Assembly (NCBI GenBank): GCA_017467845.1
Contig: JAFUKH010000001.1
Coordinates: 1 to 64,000, forward strand
Reading direction: 5' to 3'
Source: Lachnospiraceae bacterium
GTDB taxonomy: Bacteria > Bacillota > Clostridia > Lachnospirales > Lachnospiraceae
Length of the DNA: 64,000 bases
Part shown: one piece after another, positions 44,166-53,177 of the stretch
Position numbering within the stretch: the first letter of the stretch is position 1
Layout: every line of letters starts with the position of its first letter
Translations under genes and position numbers: made by a program
Notes under the pieces: generated by a model
What the model was told of the DNA's origin: nothing
The model's database searches: none
The model's input: only the letters and a program-made list of their open reading frames with translations

Positions 44166-45038
44166 CTAGCCTTTGACTGCACCACTCATACCGTCCGCAT
44201 AGAACTTCTGTGTTACTAAGAACAGAATTGAAATCGGTATGGAGATACATACTGCTCCAGCTGCAAAGGAAGTAAACCACTTGGTGATATATTCCTTCTC
44301 CAGCATCTTCCAGAGACCTACCGATACGGTATAATACTCTGCATTTGCTCTACAGATAACCTTCGCAAAAATGAAATCTGTCCAAGGAGACATAAAGGAT
44401 GTCAGTACTGTATAAACAATAATAGGTTTACTGAGCGGCATGGTAATCTTGGTAAAAATCTGCCACTTGGTAGCACCATCTAAAAGAGCGGCTTCATCCA
44501 GTGCCTTAGGAATGGTATCAAAAAATCCCTTTGCCACATAGAAGCCCAAACCGGCACCGCCAGAGTAGACCATGATGAGGGCAACTCGGATCATAGAACC
44601 CTCTGACAGGCCGATGGCTTTCAAAATGTAATATATAGCAATCATGGACATAAAGCCCGGGAACAAAGTTAAAATCATTGCCATATTCATGAATGACTTA
44701 CGCATTTTAAAGCGCAATCTAGACATACAGTAAGATACACAAAGTACCATGAAGGTAGAAATAAGACAACAACAAACTGCGATGAATAAGGTATTCTTAA
44801 ACATCTGAGGGAAATCAAGTACTGTCTTATCTGTAAAAAGTCTTACATAATTATCCAAAGTAAACTCACTTGGCCAAAACTGGGTGGAATAAGGTCCCTT
44901 ATCCGTCTTAAAGCTGGTCAATACCACCCAAAAAATGGGGAAGAGCCAAACCAGAGCCAGTACAGCCAATACTACATGAACAATACTGTTAGAAATAAAT
45001 CGCTTTGCTTTCGCAGAACCGCTATTTTCCTTTTTCAT
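44166..45038 (-). CDS. Sugar ABC transporter permease, MalG-like
   Basis: 290 residues with six membrane helices. The coupling-helix motif for the ATPase is DEAALLDGATKWQIFTKITMPLSKP (E-A-A-x-x-D-G-A-x(8)-P pattern). It begins with a basic N-terminus (KENSGSAKAKRF) and the helix VVLAVLALVWLFPIFWVVLTSF. It pairs with the MalF-like permease to form the pore for maltodextrin import. The start shares one base with the stop of the MalF-like gene (TAATG), so translation is coupled. The ATPase (MsmX-type) is not in the window and is probably shared from elsewhere in the genome. Confidence 0.93.
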   Translation of the reverse strand: MKKENSGSAKAKRFISNSIVHVVLAVLALVWLFPIFWVVLTSFKTDKGPYSTQFWPSEFTLDNYVRLFTDKTVLDFPQMFKNTLFIAVCCCLISTFMVLCVSYCMSRLRFKMRKSFMNMAMILTLFPGFMSMIAIYYILKAIGLSEGSMIRVALIMVYSGGAGLGFYVAKGFFDTIPKALDEAALLDGATKWQIFTKITMPLSKPIIVYTVLTSFMSPWTDFIFAKVICRANAEYYTVSVGLWKMLEKEYITKWFTSFAAGAVCISIPISILFLVTQKFYADGMSGAVKG

Positions 45039-46393
45039 TATTGGAAGCCCTCCTCGTCTTTATAGGATGTGGTGTTACGATAGGTTACCAATGCAACAAT
45101 CGCAAGAACAATAAAGGTTAAAATACCGATAACTGCACCTAAATTGAAATACTGCTGGTCAACGGTCAGCTTATACAGCCAGGTTACAAGCAAATCGGTC
45201 TTACCGGCAGTAGAACCAACCGGTGTAGGGTTACCTCCGGAAAGAAGGAAGATAACGTTAAAGTTATTCACATTTCCGGTAAACTGGGTAATTAAATATG
45301 GTGTCATAACGAACATCATATATGGCAGTGTAATCTTAAAGAAGGTTACCACCGGACCTGCTCCGTCTACTTTCGCAGACTCATAGAGCTCCTGAGGAAT
45401 ATTCTGTAAGATACCTGTCGCCTGAATCATGGTATAAGGAATACCTACCCACAGGTTGATTACAATAACCATCACTCTCGCCCATGTAGCATTTGAGAAG
45501 AAAGGAAGAGATTCTGAAATCAATCCCGCTTCCTTCAGCATTAGGTTTACAATACCATCCTGATTAAACATGGTACGAATAATTAATAAGGATACAAACT
45601 GAGGAATTGCCACAGAAAGCATAAAGCAAAATCTCCAGAATGCTTTACATCTCGTTCCCTTACGGTTGATTACAATCGCAAGAATCATACCGAGTATATA
45701 ATTAAGTACAGTTGCAAAGATAGCCCAGCAAATGGTCCATCCCAGAACCGACCAGAATGTCTGACCTATGGTATCGCTAAAGCTCAATACCTTTTTAAAG
45801 TTTTCCAGACCTACCCAATCAAATAACACCAGATGGTCATCAATCTTACTATAATTGGTAAAAGCCATGGTAATCATGAAAATAAGTGGCAGCACCGTAA
45901 ATGCGAAGATACCTACAAGAGGTACTGTCATTAACAGTTTCTGCAAATTACCATGAAACAGATCTTTTACATCTTCTACGAAGGTATTCACATGCTTACC
46001 TTCTTTAAGTCTCAGCTGCGCTCTATATGAACTGATAACACAGCCTCTCCAAAATAAAACAAATAAAACAGAAACACAAATGGTTACAACACCATATAAC
46101 AAAATCAGGACAGAATTATGTCCCTGTACGTACTCATAAATACCCTTTGCATCGTTCCATACCTCTTGCTGGGTCAGCCAACCAAGGGATGGCAGCATTT
46201 TAATGCAGGAGAAACCTGCAATTACCATAAACCAGAGATATCCCAGCTCTACTGCCAGAAAAAGAAGTCCCTTAACAATCTGTCCATGTAACATATTACC
46301 GGCACCACAGAGTATCAAAGAAAGTCTGGTTCCTAAATCACCGTGTTTTACTGCTGCCCTCAGGGTATGTGGGTTCTGATAATTCTTACTCAC
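45038..46393 (-). CDS. Sugar ABC transporter permease, MalF-like with N-terminal extension
   Basis: 451 residues from a GTG start with AGGAGGGCAATATT upstream. The first about 145 residues are an extension with two or three extra membrane helices, as in many Firmicutes MalF proteins, followed by the six-helix permease (VFTVLPLIFMITMAFTNY onward) and the ATPase-coupling motif ELYESAKVDGAGPVVTFFKITLPYMMF. It is half of the maltodextrin pore. A GC-rich hairpin in the 56-nt gap after the binding-protein gene probably sets lower expression for the permeases than for the binding protein. Confidence 0.93.
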   Translation of the reverse strand: MSKNYQNPHTLRAAVKHGDLGTRLSLILCGAGNMLHGQIVKGLLFLAVELGYLWFMVIAGFSCIKMLPSLGWLTQQEVWNDAKGIYEYVQGHNSVLILLYGVVTICVSVLFVLFWRGCVISSYRAQLRLKEGKHVNTFVEDVKDLFHGNLQKLLMTVPLVGIFAFTVLPLIFMITMAFTNYSKIDDHLVLFDWVGLENFKKVLSFSDTIGQTFWSVLGWTICWAIFATVLNYILGMILAIVINRKGTRCKAFWRFCFMLSVAIPQFVSLLIIRTMFNQDGIVNLMLKEAGLISESLPFFSNATWARVMVIVINLWVGIPYTMIQATGILQNIPQELYESAKVDGAGPVVTFFKITLPYMMFVMTPYLITQFTGNVNNFNVIFLLSGGNPTPVGSTAGKTDLLVTWLYKLTVDQQYFNLGAVIGILTFIVLAIVALVTYRNTTSYKDEEGFQ

Positions 46394-46418
46394 AATATTG
46401 CCCTCCTACTTTAAAAGT

Positions 46419-46441
46419 GCCGGCGACACTTTGCCGCCGGC
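46419..46441 (-). terminator. Hairpin between binding-protein and permease genes
   Basis: Minus strand GCCGGCG pairs with CGCCGGC around GCAAAGTGT, followed by ACTTTTAA. It is a partial terminator or stability hairpin that would favour more binding protein than permease, a common arrangement in sugar ABC operons. Confidence 0.65.
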
Positions 46442-46449
46442 TGAAAAAA

Positions 46450-47766
46450 CTACTGTACAGCGTCCTTATTCATAGACTCGTTCATAAGCTCGGTCTGCTC
46501 TGCTGCGTTATCATGTGTAACTTCTTTTGCTAAGATAGCCTTACCCATGTTCTCAGCAGGACTCCAATATCTTCCCATGTTAGCTACGATAGGCTGCATG
46601 ATAGAAGTGTTAGCGATGGTTGCTGACTGAGCATTAGCAACAACGTCAGCCTTTACTGCATCATCAGCTGCAACAGTGTTACTAGCAGGGATGATACCTC
46701 TCATCTCATAGTGAGCTCTCTGAGCGTCTACACCACCAAGGTAAGCTGCAAGTGCGATTGCTACATCTGCATCTTCACAGTGAGGGTTAACACCGATTGC
46801 CTTAGAACCTGCAAATGCCTTCATCTGCTTCTCAGCACCATCGATAGTGATGGTAGGAAGCTGAGCAGCACCTACATTTTCAACACCGATTGCATCTACG
46901 ATGTTCTGATAATCCCAAGAACCGGTAAACATAGCACCGATAGTTCCATCAGTTAAACCAGAGATACCAGCACCATCTGCATCGTTTACGAAGTTAGGAT
47001 TTGCAACTAAATCTACTAAGTAGTTAGTAACTGCAACTGCCTTATCTCCACCAAAGTCAATACCAGCAGCTTCGTTGGTACCATCTTCGAATAAGGTACA
47101 CTCATTAGCTGCATAGAAAGATGCAATATACCAAGAGTTGGTAAGCGGGAATGCTACCTTAGTTTTTGCAAGCATATTGTCTAAGTTCTTTACATCTTCC
47201 TCAGTAAAGATGCTCTTGTTGTAGTACATAAACCATGTATTAGAAGTAAATGGAATACCATATACAGCTCCGTCAACAGTTACGGAATTTACTAAAGATG
47301 CAGGAATCTCTGCATTTACGTAATCAAGTGTAGCGCCACCAAGTCTTGCGATAGCTCCACTTGCAAGAAGATCATTTAAGTTGTCATTTGCAAACATATA
47401 TACATCTGCAGCTGCCTCAACGTCCTGAGTTACGGTTGCCTTTGCATCACCTTCTGCACATACACCATAGCTGAAGTTAATCTCCCATTCAGGATGCTCT
47501 TCATCGAACTTTTCACACATAGTTGCAAGCCAGTTACCGGTATCTTCTGCCTGATCCTCTGAAGGAGCCCATACTAAAAGGTCTACGGTTCTTACTTCTT
47601 CAGTAGTACCCTGAGCCTCTTCGCTCTGTGCTGCTTCACTCTGCTCTACCTGGTTGCTCTCTGCAGGTGCTGCCTGTGAATCCTGTGGTGCTTCGCTTCC
47701 GCCACATGCGGTAAGTCCAGCGATCATTGTGGTTGCTAAAACCAAAGATAATACTTTCTTTTTCAT
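46450..47766 (-). CDS. Maltodextrin-type extracellular solute-binding lipoprotein (MalE-like)
   Basis: 438 residues from MKKKVLSLVLATT; lipobox GLTACGG. A Ser/Glu/Gln-rich linker follows, then the class-1 sugar-binding fold: LLVWAPSEDQAEDTGNW, EHPEWEINFSYG, AAADVYMFANDNLNDLLASGAI, YGIPFTSNTWFMYYNKSIF and GSWDYQNIVDAIG. It captures maltodextrins and docks on the MalF/MalG-like permease. The start has GGAGAGG upstream; a longer frame has no homology. The promoter at 47845-47873 is followed by a LacI-type operator candidate and a GTTCAAA palindrome, so carbon-source control is expected. Confidence 0.93.
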   Translation of the reverse strand: MKKKVLSLVLATTMIAGLTACGGSEAPQDSQAAPAESNQVEQSEAAQSEEAQGTTEEVRTVDLLVWAPSEDQAEDTGNWLATMCEKFDEEHPEWEINFSYGVCAEGDAKATVTQDVEAAADVYMFANDNLNDLLASGAIARLGGATLDYVNAEIPASLVNSVTVDGAVYGIPFTSNTWFMYYNKSIFTEEDVKNLDNMLAKTKVAFPLTNSWYIASFYAANECTLFEDGTNEAAGIDFGGDKAVAVTNYLVDLVANPNFVNDADGAGISGLTDGTIGAMFTGSWDYQNIVDAIGVENVGAAQLPTITIDGAEKQMKAFAGSKAIGVNPHCEDADVAIALAAYLGGVDAQRAHYEMRGIIPASNTVAADDAVKADVVANAQSATIANTSIMQPIVANMGRYWSPAENMGKAILAKEVTHDNAAEQTELMNESMNKDAVQ

Positions 47767-47795
47767 TTTTCCTCTCCTTTTCACGGTGAAAAAAT

Positions 47796-47873
47796 GTTCA
47801 AAATTGTTTGAACTTTTTTCATATCGTTTACATGTTTTATTGTAATTATTCAAAGGAAAAACGTATATATCAA
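47796..47873 (-). promoter_or_regulatory. Promoter and candidate operators of the starch transport operon
   Basis: Minus strand TTGATA (47868-47873), 17-nt spacer, AATAAT (47845-47850). Downstream of it are TGTAAACGATATGA (47819-47832), which differs from a CcpA/LacI cre site at two positions, and a near-perfect palindrome GTTCAAAATTGTTTGAAC (47796-47813) that could also be a hairpin in the leader. Confidence 0.55.
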
Positions 47874-47922
47874 TGATTTTAGAAACATGTTGGATTTTTA
47901 AGAAATCGTTTTCCTTTTCATT

Positions 47923-48037
47923 ATAAGCAGACTCGAAAGGCTACACCTTTCTCGTTCGCGTTGCTGGTCAAATGCACGTAGTTCCAGGCTTACATGCAAG
48001 CATGACACCCGTCACACGCGCTTTTGACTCTGCTTAT
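47923..48037 (-). repeat. Hairpin-rich element after the YesM-like kinase gene
   Basis: ATAAGCAGA (47923-47931) and TCTGCTTAT (48029-48037) are perfect 9-bp inverted ends. Inside are AAAGG-tgta-CCTTT and CATGC-tt-GCATG type hairpins. It fills the gap between the kinase gene and the malE-like promoter and looks like a folded repeat rather than a simple terminator, since no T-tract follows. Confidence 0.6.
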
Positions 48038-48055
48038 TCGCGCAAAAAAGTACGA

Positions 48056-49606
48056 CTACCCAATGGGCAGTCGTACCTTTACTTCTGTTCCTTCTCCTAA
48101 CACGCTGGTAATCTGCAACGCGTATTCCGGTCCATAACTGATTTTCAATCGTTCATTTACATTGCGGACACCATAGCCTTTAGAACTCTCCGTCAATATA
48201 CTCTCCACCTTAGAAGGCTCCATCCCTACGCCATTATCCTTAACACTTAAGATAACTAACTTGCCTTCCGTATATCCGGAAATTGTAAGCATCCCGCGTC
48301 CCTCCTCCAGCAGCTCTATTCCATGCTCAATAGCATTTTCTACAATAGGCTGCAAAATCAGATTCGGCACTTCGTATTCCAGAATTTCCGGTGAGATAAA
48401 ATATTCCACATCAAAGGAATCATCATGCATTACCTGTTGAATATGCAGGTAAGATTTCACATTCTCGATTTCTTCCGCAACCCGAAGGATATTCTTCCCT
48501 TTGTTTAAGGAAGTGCGGTAAAACTTAGAAAGAGCCAGCGTAATCTGACTGATATCCTCCTTCTCCGCCTCCAGAGCTTTCCAGTTAATAAGGGAAAGAC
48601 TGTTATACAAAAAGTGTGGATTAATCTGGGATTGCAGTGCCTTCATTTCATACGCCTTCTGGTTAAGCCTTGCATCATACACTTGATAAACCATCTGCTG
48701 CATGACAATCAAAAGGATAATGCAGGTCAGCGCGATAAGTACTGTAGTAATAACCAGTGGTGTCACAGTACTGAGAATCAGGGCATTTGGCATATACAGA
48801 CCGATTTTCCACCCGGTCTGATCAGACACTGCTTCCACGACTACATAGTCTCCCTTATCCTCTTCCTTTTCCTTCAAAAACTCCTCGTAGGTAAGATACT
48901 CCTCCTTGTACTGCTCTTCAAAACGATTCTGCTCATAAATCACATCTCCCCGTTCATCCACAATATAAATGCCATAATTGGAACGCATGGTATTCTCAAA
49001 AGAAGCAAAAAGGGTATCATAATCTACATTAATGTATAAGACACCTGTCAGATTATGCTCATCCAATGTGGGCATCCTTCGTGCCGCAAAGGCCTGGCCA
49101 TTCTGTTGATCCACAAACCACCTGATATCACCGGCTCCCTTCACCACATCATACCATTCCTGATTCTCTATTTCCTCCAAAGGAGCCAGCGTTGTATCAT
49201 GCTTGATTTCCTCATTTTCCATGTAAATGGTGACCTGCTTTAAATCCTTATGAAAATACTTTAAGCCGGCCAGAAGAGGATCCAGCACTGATACCACCTG
49301 ATTGTACTTCTCATAGGTGGACTGGTAATCATAGCTCACCACCTGAGAAATAGTCTGATTATAGGAGACGTAATTGGTCAGATTGTTATAGATGGCCAAC
49401 TGATTGTCCATGGCTGCCTGAGCCTCATACACATAATTCTGAATGCTGTCCGTATCCTTCTCCAGCATAATGTTTCGAATCTGCTCGTAAAGAGCCACAG
49501 AGAGAAGCATTATAGGCACAAAAATAACGACCACATATGTGATCATCATTTTTGCTTTCGTATTCTGTTTATGAAAAAAGCCTTGTACCTTTTCCGGTAA
49601 AAACAT
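48056..49606 (-). CDS. YesM-family sensor histidine kinase
   Basis: 516 residues. An N-terminal helix (MITYVVVIFVPIMLLSVALYE), an extracellular sensor of about 240 residues, and a second helix (VTPLVITTVLIALTCIILLIV) precede a His-kinase domain of the LytS/YesM type: QINPHFLYNSLSLINW (phospho-His in NPHFLYN) and an ATPase with LILQPIVENAIEHGI and VKDNGVGME. It probably senses extracellular sugar and activates the AraC-type regulator. Its ATG overlaps the regulator stop codon by one base. It is directly upstream of the starch transporter. Confidence 0.9.
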   Translation of the reverse strand: MFLPEKVQGFFHKQNTKAKMMITYVVVIFVPIMLLSVALYEQIRNIMLEKDTDSIQNYVYEAQAAMDNQLAIYNNLTNYVSYNQTISQVVSYDYQSTYEKYNQVVSVLDPLLAGLKYFHKDLKQVTIYMENEEIKHDTTLAPLEEIENQEWYDVVKGAGDIRWFVDQQNGQAFAARRMPTLDEHNLTGVLYINVDYDTLFASFENTMRSNYGIYIVDERGDVIYEQNRFEEQYKEEYLTYEEFLKEKEEDKGDYVVVEAVSDQTGWKIGLYMPNALILSTVTPLVITTVLIALTCIILLIVMQQMVYQVYDARLNQKAYEMKALQSQINPHFLYNSLSLINWKALEAEKEDISQITLALSKFYRTSLNKGKNILRVAEEIENVKSYLHIQQVMHDDSFDVEYFISPEILEYEVPNLILQPIVENAIEHGIELLEEGRGMLTISGYTEGKLVILSVKDNGVGMEPSKVESILTESSKGYGVRNVNERLKISYGPEYALQITSVLGEGTEVKVRLPIG

Positions 49607-51123
49607 TATTCTTCTCCCTGATTACGGAATTTCTGGGGACTGATTCCGAAAAACTCACGAAAGCTCTGGCAAAAATAAGATACATTGGGATAGCCTACCG
49701 CTTCACTAACCTGTACGATTTTCATATGGGTATTTTCCAGCATATCCTTGGCCTTCACCATTCGATATTCTTTGATGAATTTACTTAAGTTCTGACCCAC
49801 TTCCTTTTTAAACACTGCACTTAAATAGCTGGGGGCCATATATACCATCCTGGCCAACATATCAATGGATATCTCTTCCTTGTAGTGGTCATATATATAT
49901 TGCTTGACTACTTCAATCTCCCTATGAGTCATCTGCGGATTAGCGGTAAACGCCCTCTCCAGACGTTCAATATTTTGATTCACGATATCCTGAACCTCTT
50001 TAAAGGTAGTGGCCTTATACAGTTTCTCAATCTCCCGGGTCACCTCATTTCTTTCACTCTCGGGAAGTGCATCATAGAAATCCTTCAAGAAGTTGGAAAA
50101 AATAAATTTCACATAGACCTGGGAGTAATTGGTCTTATCCGTATATCTGTCACACACAAATCCAAAATGATTTTTAAGTGCCGGAATGTCTTTCATCTTG
50201 ATATCCTGGCGCATTTGCTTAAACAGAGTATTATCATCCATCAGCTGGGCATATTCCACCTGATTTTCTTCTACGAGAAAAACATGGTTGCCGGTGAGGA
50301 AGAATTTATTCTCCATGACTTTCTCCAGTTTTTCCATCTGCGGATAAATATTCTCTGCTCCTACAAAGCTCTCGCATACGCCCACGTAGAATTTAGAGGT
50401 ATACTTACCTTTCAGCCTCTCATACAACGCAGTTGCTGTCTCTCTGGCATTCTCCCCTAAAGGCTCTTCCAAAAGGATAATACTTTGCTGGGGATTCAGG
50501 TTCAGGTAACGGCAATCCATTCCAAGACATTCCTGCACATGCTCCGGCAGATCCTTATCATTCTTACCAAAAAATTCTTCATTAAATTCCAATAGAACAA
50601 TCTGATGAAAACGCTGAATTCCGCAACGGTCAATCAATTCTCCCTGCTCCTTAGAAAGCTCTGACAAGGTACTTCCATTCACCAGACTGTACAGCAAATG
50701 CTCCTCCATAAAGGTCTGGCTCATGTCCTTAAAAATCCTCTGCTCCTGCTTCTCCTTCAGCTCGCCAACCACTTTACTGAGAGTATTCTTAAATTCCGCC
50801 GGCTCCACCGGCTTTAAAATATAATCCTTTACATCATATTTCATGGCATTCTTCGCATATTCAAAGTCACTGAAGCCACTGAATATGATAATCATCATAT
50901 CCGGATATAGTGGACGCACTGTAGCAATCAGCTCCATTCCATCCATAAAGGGCATCTTTATATCCGTCAGCAGAATGTCCACAGACTCTGTTTTTAAAAG
51001 TTCTACGGCCTTCTTTCCGTTTTCCGCTTCTAAAATCTCCAGTTCAAAATCCATCTGCTTCAGCAGAAAACGGATACCGTTTCGTTCTATTTTCTCATCA
51101 TCAACAACTAAAATCTTATACAT
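49606..51123 (-). CDS. YesN-family response regulator with AraC DNA-binding domain
   Basis: 505 residues. The receiver domain has VLVVDDEKIERNG, phospho-Asp in ILLTDIKMPFMDGME, and Lys in DYILKPVEP. A long central region (about 130-395) links it to two AraC helix-turn-helices at the C-terminus (residues about 405-500): EEISIDMLARMVYMAPSYLSAVFKKEVG and IVQVSEAVGYPNVSYFCQSFREFFGISP. The start MYKILVV follows GGGGAGAAA. It is between the GGDEF-EAL protein and the kinase, all on one transcript, and should activate the malE-like promoter. Confidence 0.92.
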   Translation of the reverse strand: MYKILVVDDEKIERNGIRFLLKQMDFELEILEAENGKKAVELLKTESVDILLTDIKMPFMDGMELIATVRPLYPDMMIIIFSGFSDFEYAKNAMKYDVKDYILKPVEPAEFKNTLSKVVGELKEKQEQRIFKDMSQTFMEEHLLYSLVNGSTLSELSKEQGELIDRCGIQRFHQIVLLEFNEEFFGKNDKDLPEHVQECLGMDCRYLNLNPQQSIILLEEPLGENARETATALYERLKGKYTSKFYVGVCESFVGAENIYPQMEKLEKVMENKFFLTGNHVFLVEENQVEYAQLMDDNTLFKQMRQDIKMKDIPALKNHFGFVCDRYTDKTNYSQVYVKFIFSNFLKDFYDALPESERNEVTREIEKLYKATTFKEVQDIVNQNIERLERAFTANPQMTHREIEVVKQYIYDHYKEEISIDMLARMVYMAPSYLSAVFKKEVGQNLSKFIKEYRMVKAKDMLENTHMKIVQVSEAVGYPNVSYFCQSFREFFGISPQKFRNQGEE

Positions 51124-51140
51124 TTTCTCCCCAAACATCC

Positions 51141-53075
51141 TTATGCGTGGCTAAATCCAGGTCTTTCCACATAGGACGTAAACAATTCTTTCACAAACTG
51201 ATAATCTTTTGCTTCATTGTAAATTACAACTTCACAAATATTACCGCTAAAGGACGGTTGGAAAATATCTCCACCCAGCATAATTCTGTTCACATAGCGA
51301 TTTACCGGTACATTTTCTAAAACACCCACTACTTCTCCATTGATGAAGGAGATGGCAGTCTCTGTCTTAGCATTGTAGGAAATAGTAAAATGAGACCACA
51401 GCCCTTCTCTTGCAGGGCAACCACTAACATCATACCATCCGTTAATACTTCTGGAATCCCGGATTCTGAAATCCGATACCCCTTCCCATGCAAGGGGAAC
51501 CATTGCGGCAAATCCGGTCTCAAACTTCACATATAAGGTTGCTCCCCAGCTATGAAGTTCTCTGGGCTTCAGCCACATGGAAATGGTATAGCTGTCATTG
51601 ACAATCGCTTTATTGGGTAAAAACACCACATTCTCTTCTGCTTCTCCGCCCGGCAAATATATGGATCTGCTATTCGGTGTAATTCCTTGCTCAAACAACA
51701 GCTCCGCTCCGTTATATTCACCTTCCAAACTACCATCCTCACTTCTGAGGCTTCCGTTAAAGCGAAATGTATAGCTTTCCAATTTATTCTTTGCATATTC
51801 TCTGGCAAAGTTTTCAAATTCCTTAAGAGGAAGAGGCTTTGCATAATAAAATCCCTGGGCAATGCGACAACCACAGCTGGTCACAAAATCGATTTGTTGC
51901 TTCGTCTCCACACCTTCGGTAACCACCTCCAGCTTCAGATCCTTACAAAGGGAAATAATATTTTTTAAAACCTTCTTACCACGTGAATCATCCGTAGACC
52001 CCTGTAAAAACTCCTTATCCAGCTTAATGGTATCTACCGGCAAATCTTTCAAGAGATTCAGTGCAGAGAATCCGGCACCAAAATCATCAATGGAAACCAT
52101 AAACCCCTGCTTTTTAAGAGCAGCTACCATCTGTACCAGCTCCTCACTGTCCTTGATAAACACGCTCTCCGTTATCTCGATTTCCAGTTCAGCATAAGGA
52201 ATCCCGTATTCATCCGCTATATCTGCCAGTTCAAAGGGCAAAAGCTTATTGTACAAATGAAGTCTGGACATATTTACAGAAATGGGCAGATGCTCAAATT
52301 CCGTTCCTCTCCACGCCGCCTTAAGCTTACAGGTCTGTTCATAAATATGATAATCCAACTTGGAAATAAACCCATTTTTCTCAAAAATGGGGATAAAAAG
52401 CGCCGGACTGCGAAGTCCATCTACCGGATGAATCCATCTGCAAAGAGCCTCAGCACCATACAATTCTGAGGATAACATATTTATCTTCGGCTGCAGATAT
52501 ACTTCAAACTGTCCTTCTCTTAAAGCATCTTCCATTTCAGTTTCAATGCTCTTCTTCAAACGGATGCTCTCATCCAAAGCCTGAAAGAAAGCAAACTGAT
52601 TCTTTCCATCATTCTTTGCCTTGTACATGGCAGCATCACATTTATACAAAATATCGTCCAAAGGCACATCTACCTTCTGTCCGTAAACGATACCGATACT
52701 TAATGAAATCAGGGATAAAACATCTTTACGGAAATCCATATTCGGCATTTTCTCTAAAAGGCTCTCCGCGATTCCGGTCACCTTTTTTCGGGATAAACCG
52801 CCGTCAAGCAGTACTACATATTCATCGCCACCGATACGCGCAGCAAAGCCCTCAGTATAAGTAGTAATCAGGTTACTGATGGCAACTAACAATTCGTCGC
52901 CCATACTGTGACCATACACATCATTCACGCGCTTGAAATTGTCTACATCAATATACATGGCATGAATAGTCTTTCCCTGTCCCAGTGAACCATAATAATC
53001 ATGCAATCCCCATCTGTTGGAAAGGCCGGTTAAATAGTCTAACCCAGCTTTATAGTACATTTCTGAATCGTTCAT
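51141..53075 (-). CDS. GGDEF-EAL protein with a C-terminal LamG/lectin-like domain
   Basis: 644 residues, no signal peptide or membrane helix, so cytoplasmic. GGDEF domain at about 10-165 with an intact ARIGGDEYVVLL; no inhibitory RxxD before it. EAL domain at about 180-430 with EAL in YGAEALCRW, NMS, the ITES glutamate, SIDDFGAGFS, and EGVET/QGFYYAKPL, so both cyclase and phosphodiesterase residues are kept. The last about 200 residues (DSYTISMWLKPRELHSWGATLYV, WSHFTISYNAKTETAISFINGEVVG, GGDIFQPSFSGNICEVVIYNEA) are a LamG/concanavalin-type beta sandwich, normally found on secreted sugar-binding proteins. It is first in the operon with YesN and YesM. Confidence 0.85.
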   Translation of the reverse strand: MNDSEMYYKAGLDYLTGLSNRWGLHDYYGSLGQGKTIHAMYIDVDNFKRVNDVYGHSMGDELLVAISNLITTYTEGFAARIGGDEYVVLLDGGLSRKKVTGIAESLLEKMPNMDFRKDVLSLISLSIGIVYGQKVDVPLDDILYKCDAAMYKAKNDGKNQFAFFQALDESIRLKKSIETEMEDALREGQFEVYLQPKINMLSSELYGAEALCRWIHPVDGLRSPALFIPIFEKNGFISKLDYHIYEQTCKLKAAWRGTEFEHLPISVNMSRLHLYNKLLPFELADIADEYGIPYAELEIEITESVFIKDSEELVQMVAALKKQGFMVSIDDFGAGFSALNLLKDLPVDTIKLDKEFLQGSTDDSRGKKVLKNIISLCKDLKLEVVTEGVETKQQIDFVTSCGCRIAQGFYYAKPLPLKEFENFAREYAKNKLESYTFRFNGSLRSEDGSLEGEYNGAELLFEQGITPNSRSIYLPGGEAEENVVFLPNKAIVNDSYTISMWLKPRELHSWGATLYVKFETGFAAMVPLAWEGVSDFRIRDSRSINGWYDVSGCPAREGLWSHFTISYNAKTETAISFINGEVVGVLENVPVNRYVNRIMLGGDIFQPSFSGNICEVVIYNEAKDYQFVKELFTSYVERPGFSHA

Positions 53076-53113
53076 CTTGCAATCCCTCATTTGATGTAAA
53101 GTTACCTAATCCT

Positions 53114-53142
53114 AGAATAACTTTTCTTATCAAAAAAGTCAA
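53114..53142 (-). promoter_or_regulatory. Promoter of the GGDEF-YesN-YesM operon
   Basis: Minus strand TTGACT (53137-53142), 17-nt spacer, TATTCT (53114-53119), about 40 nt before the GGDEF gene. Confidence 0.6.
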
Positions 53143-53177
53143 TGATTGACGCTTTTCTAATGGTACCTTTGTCCCAA

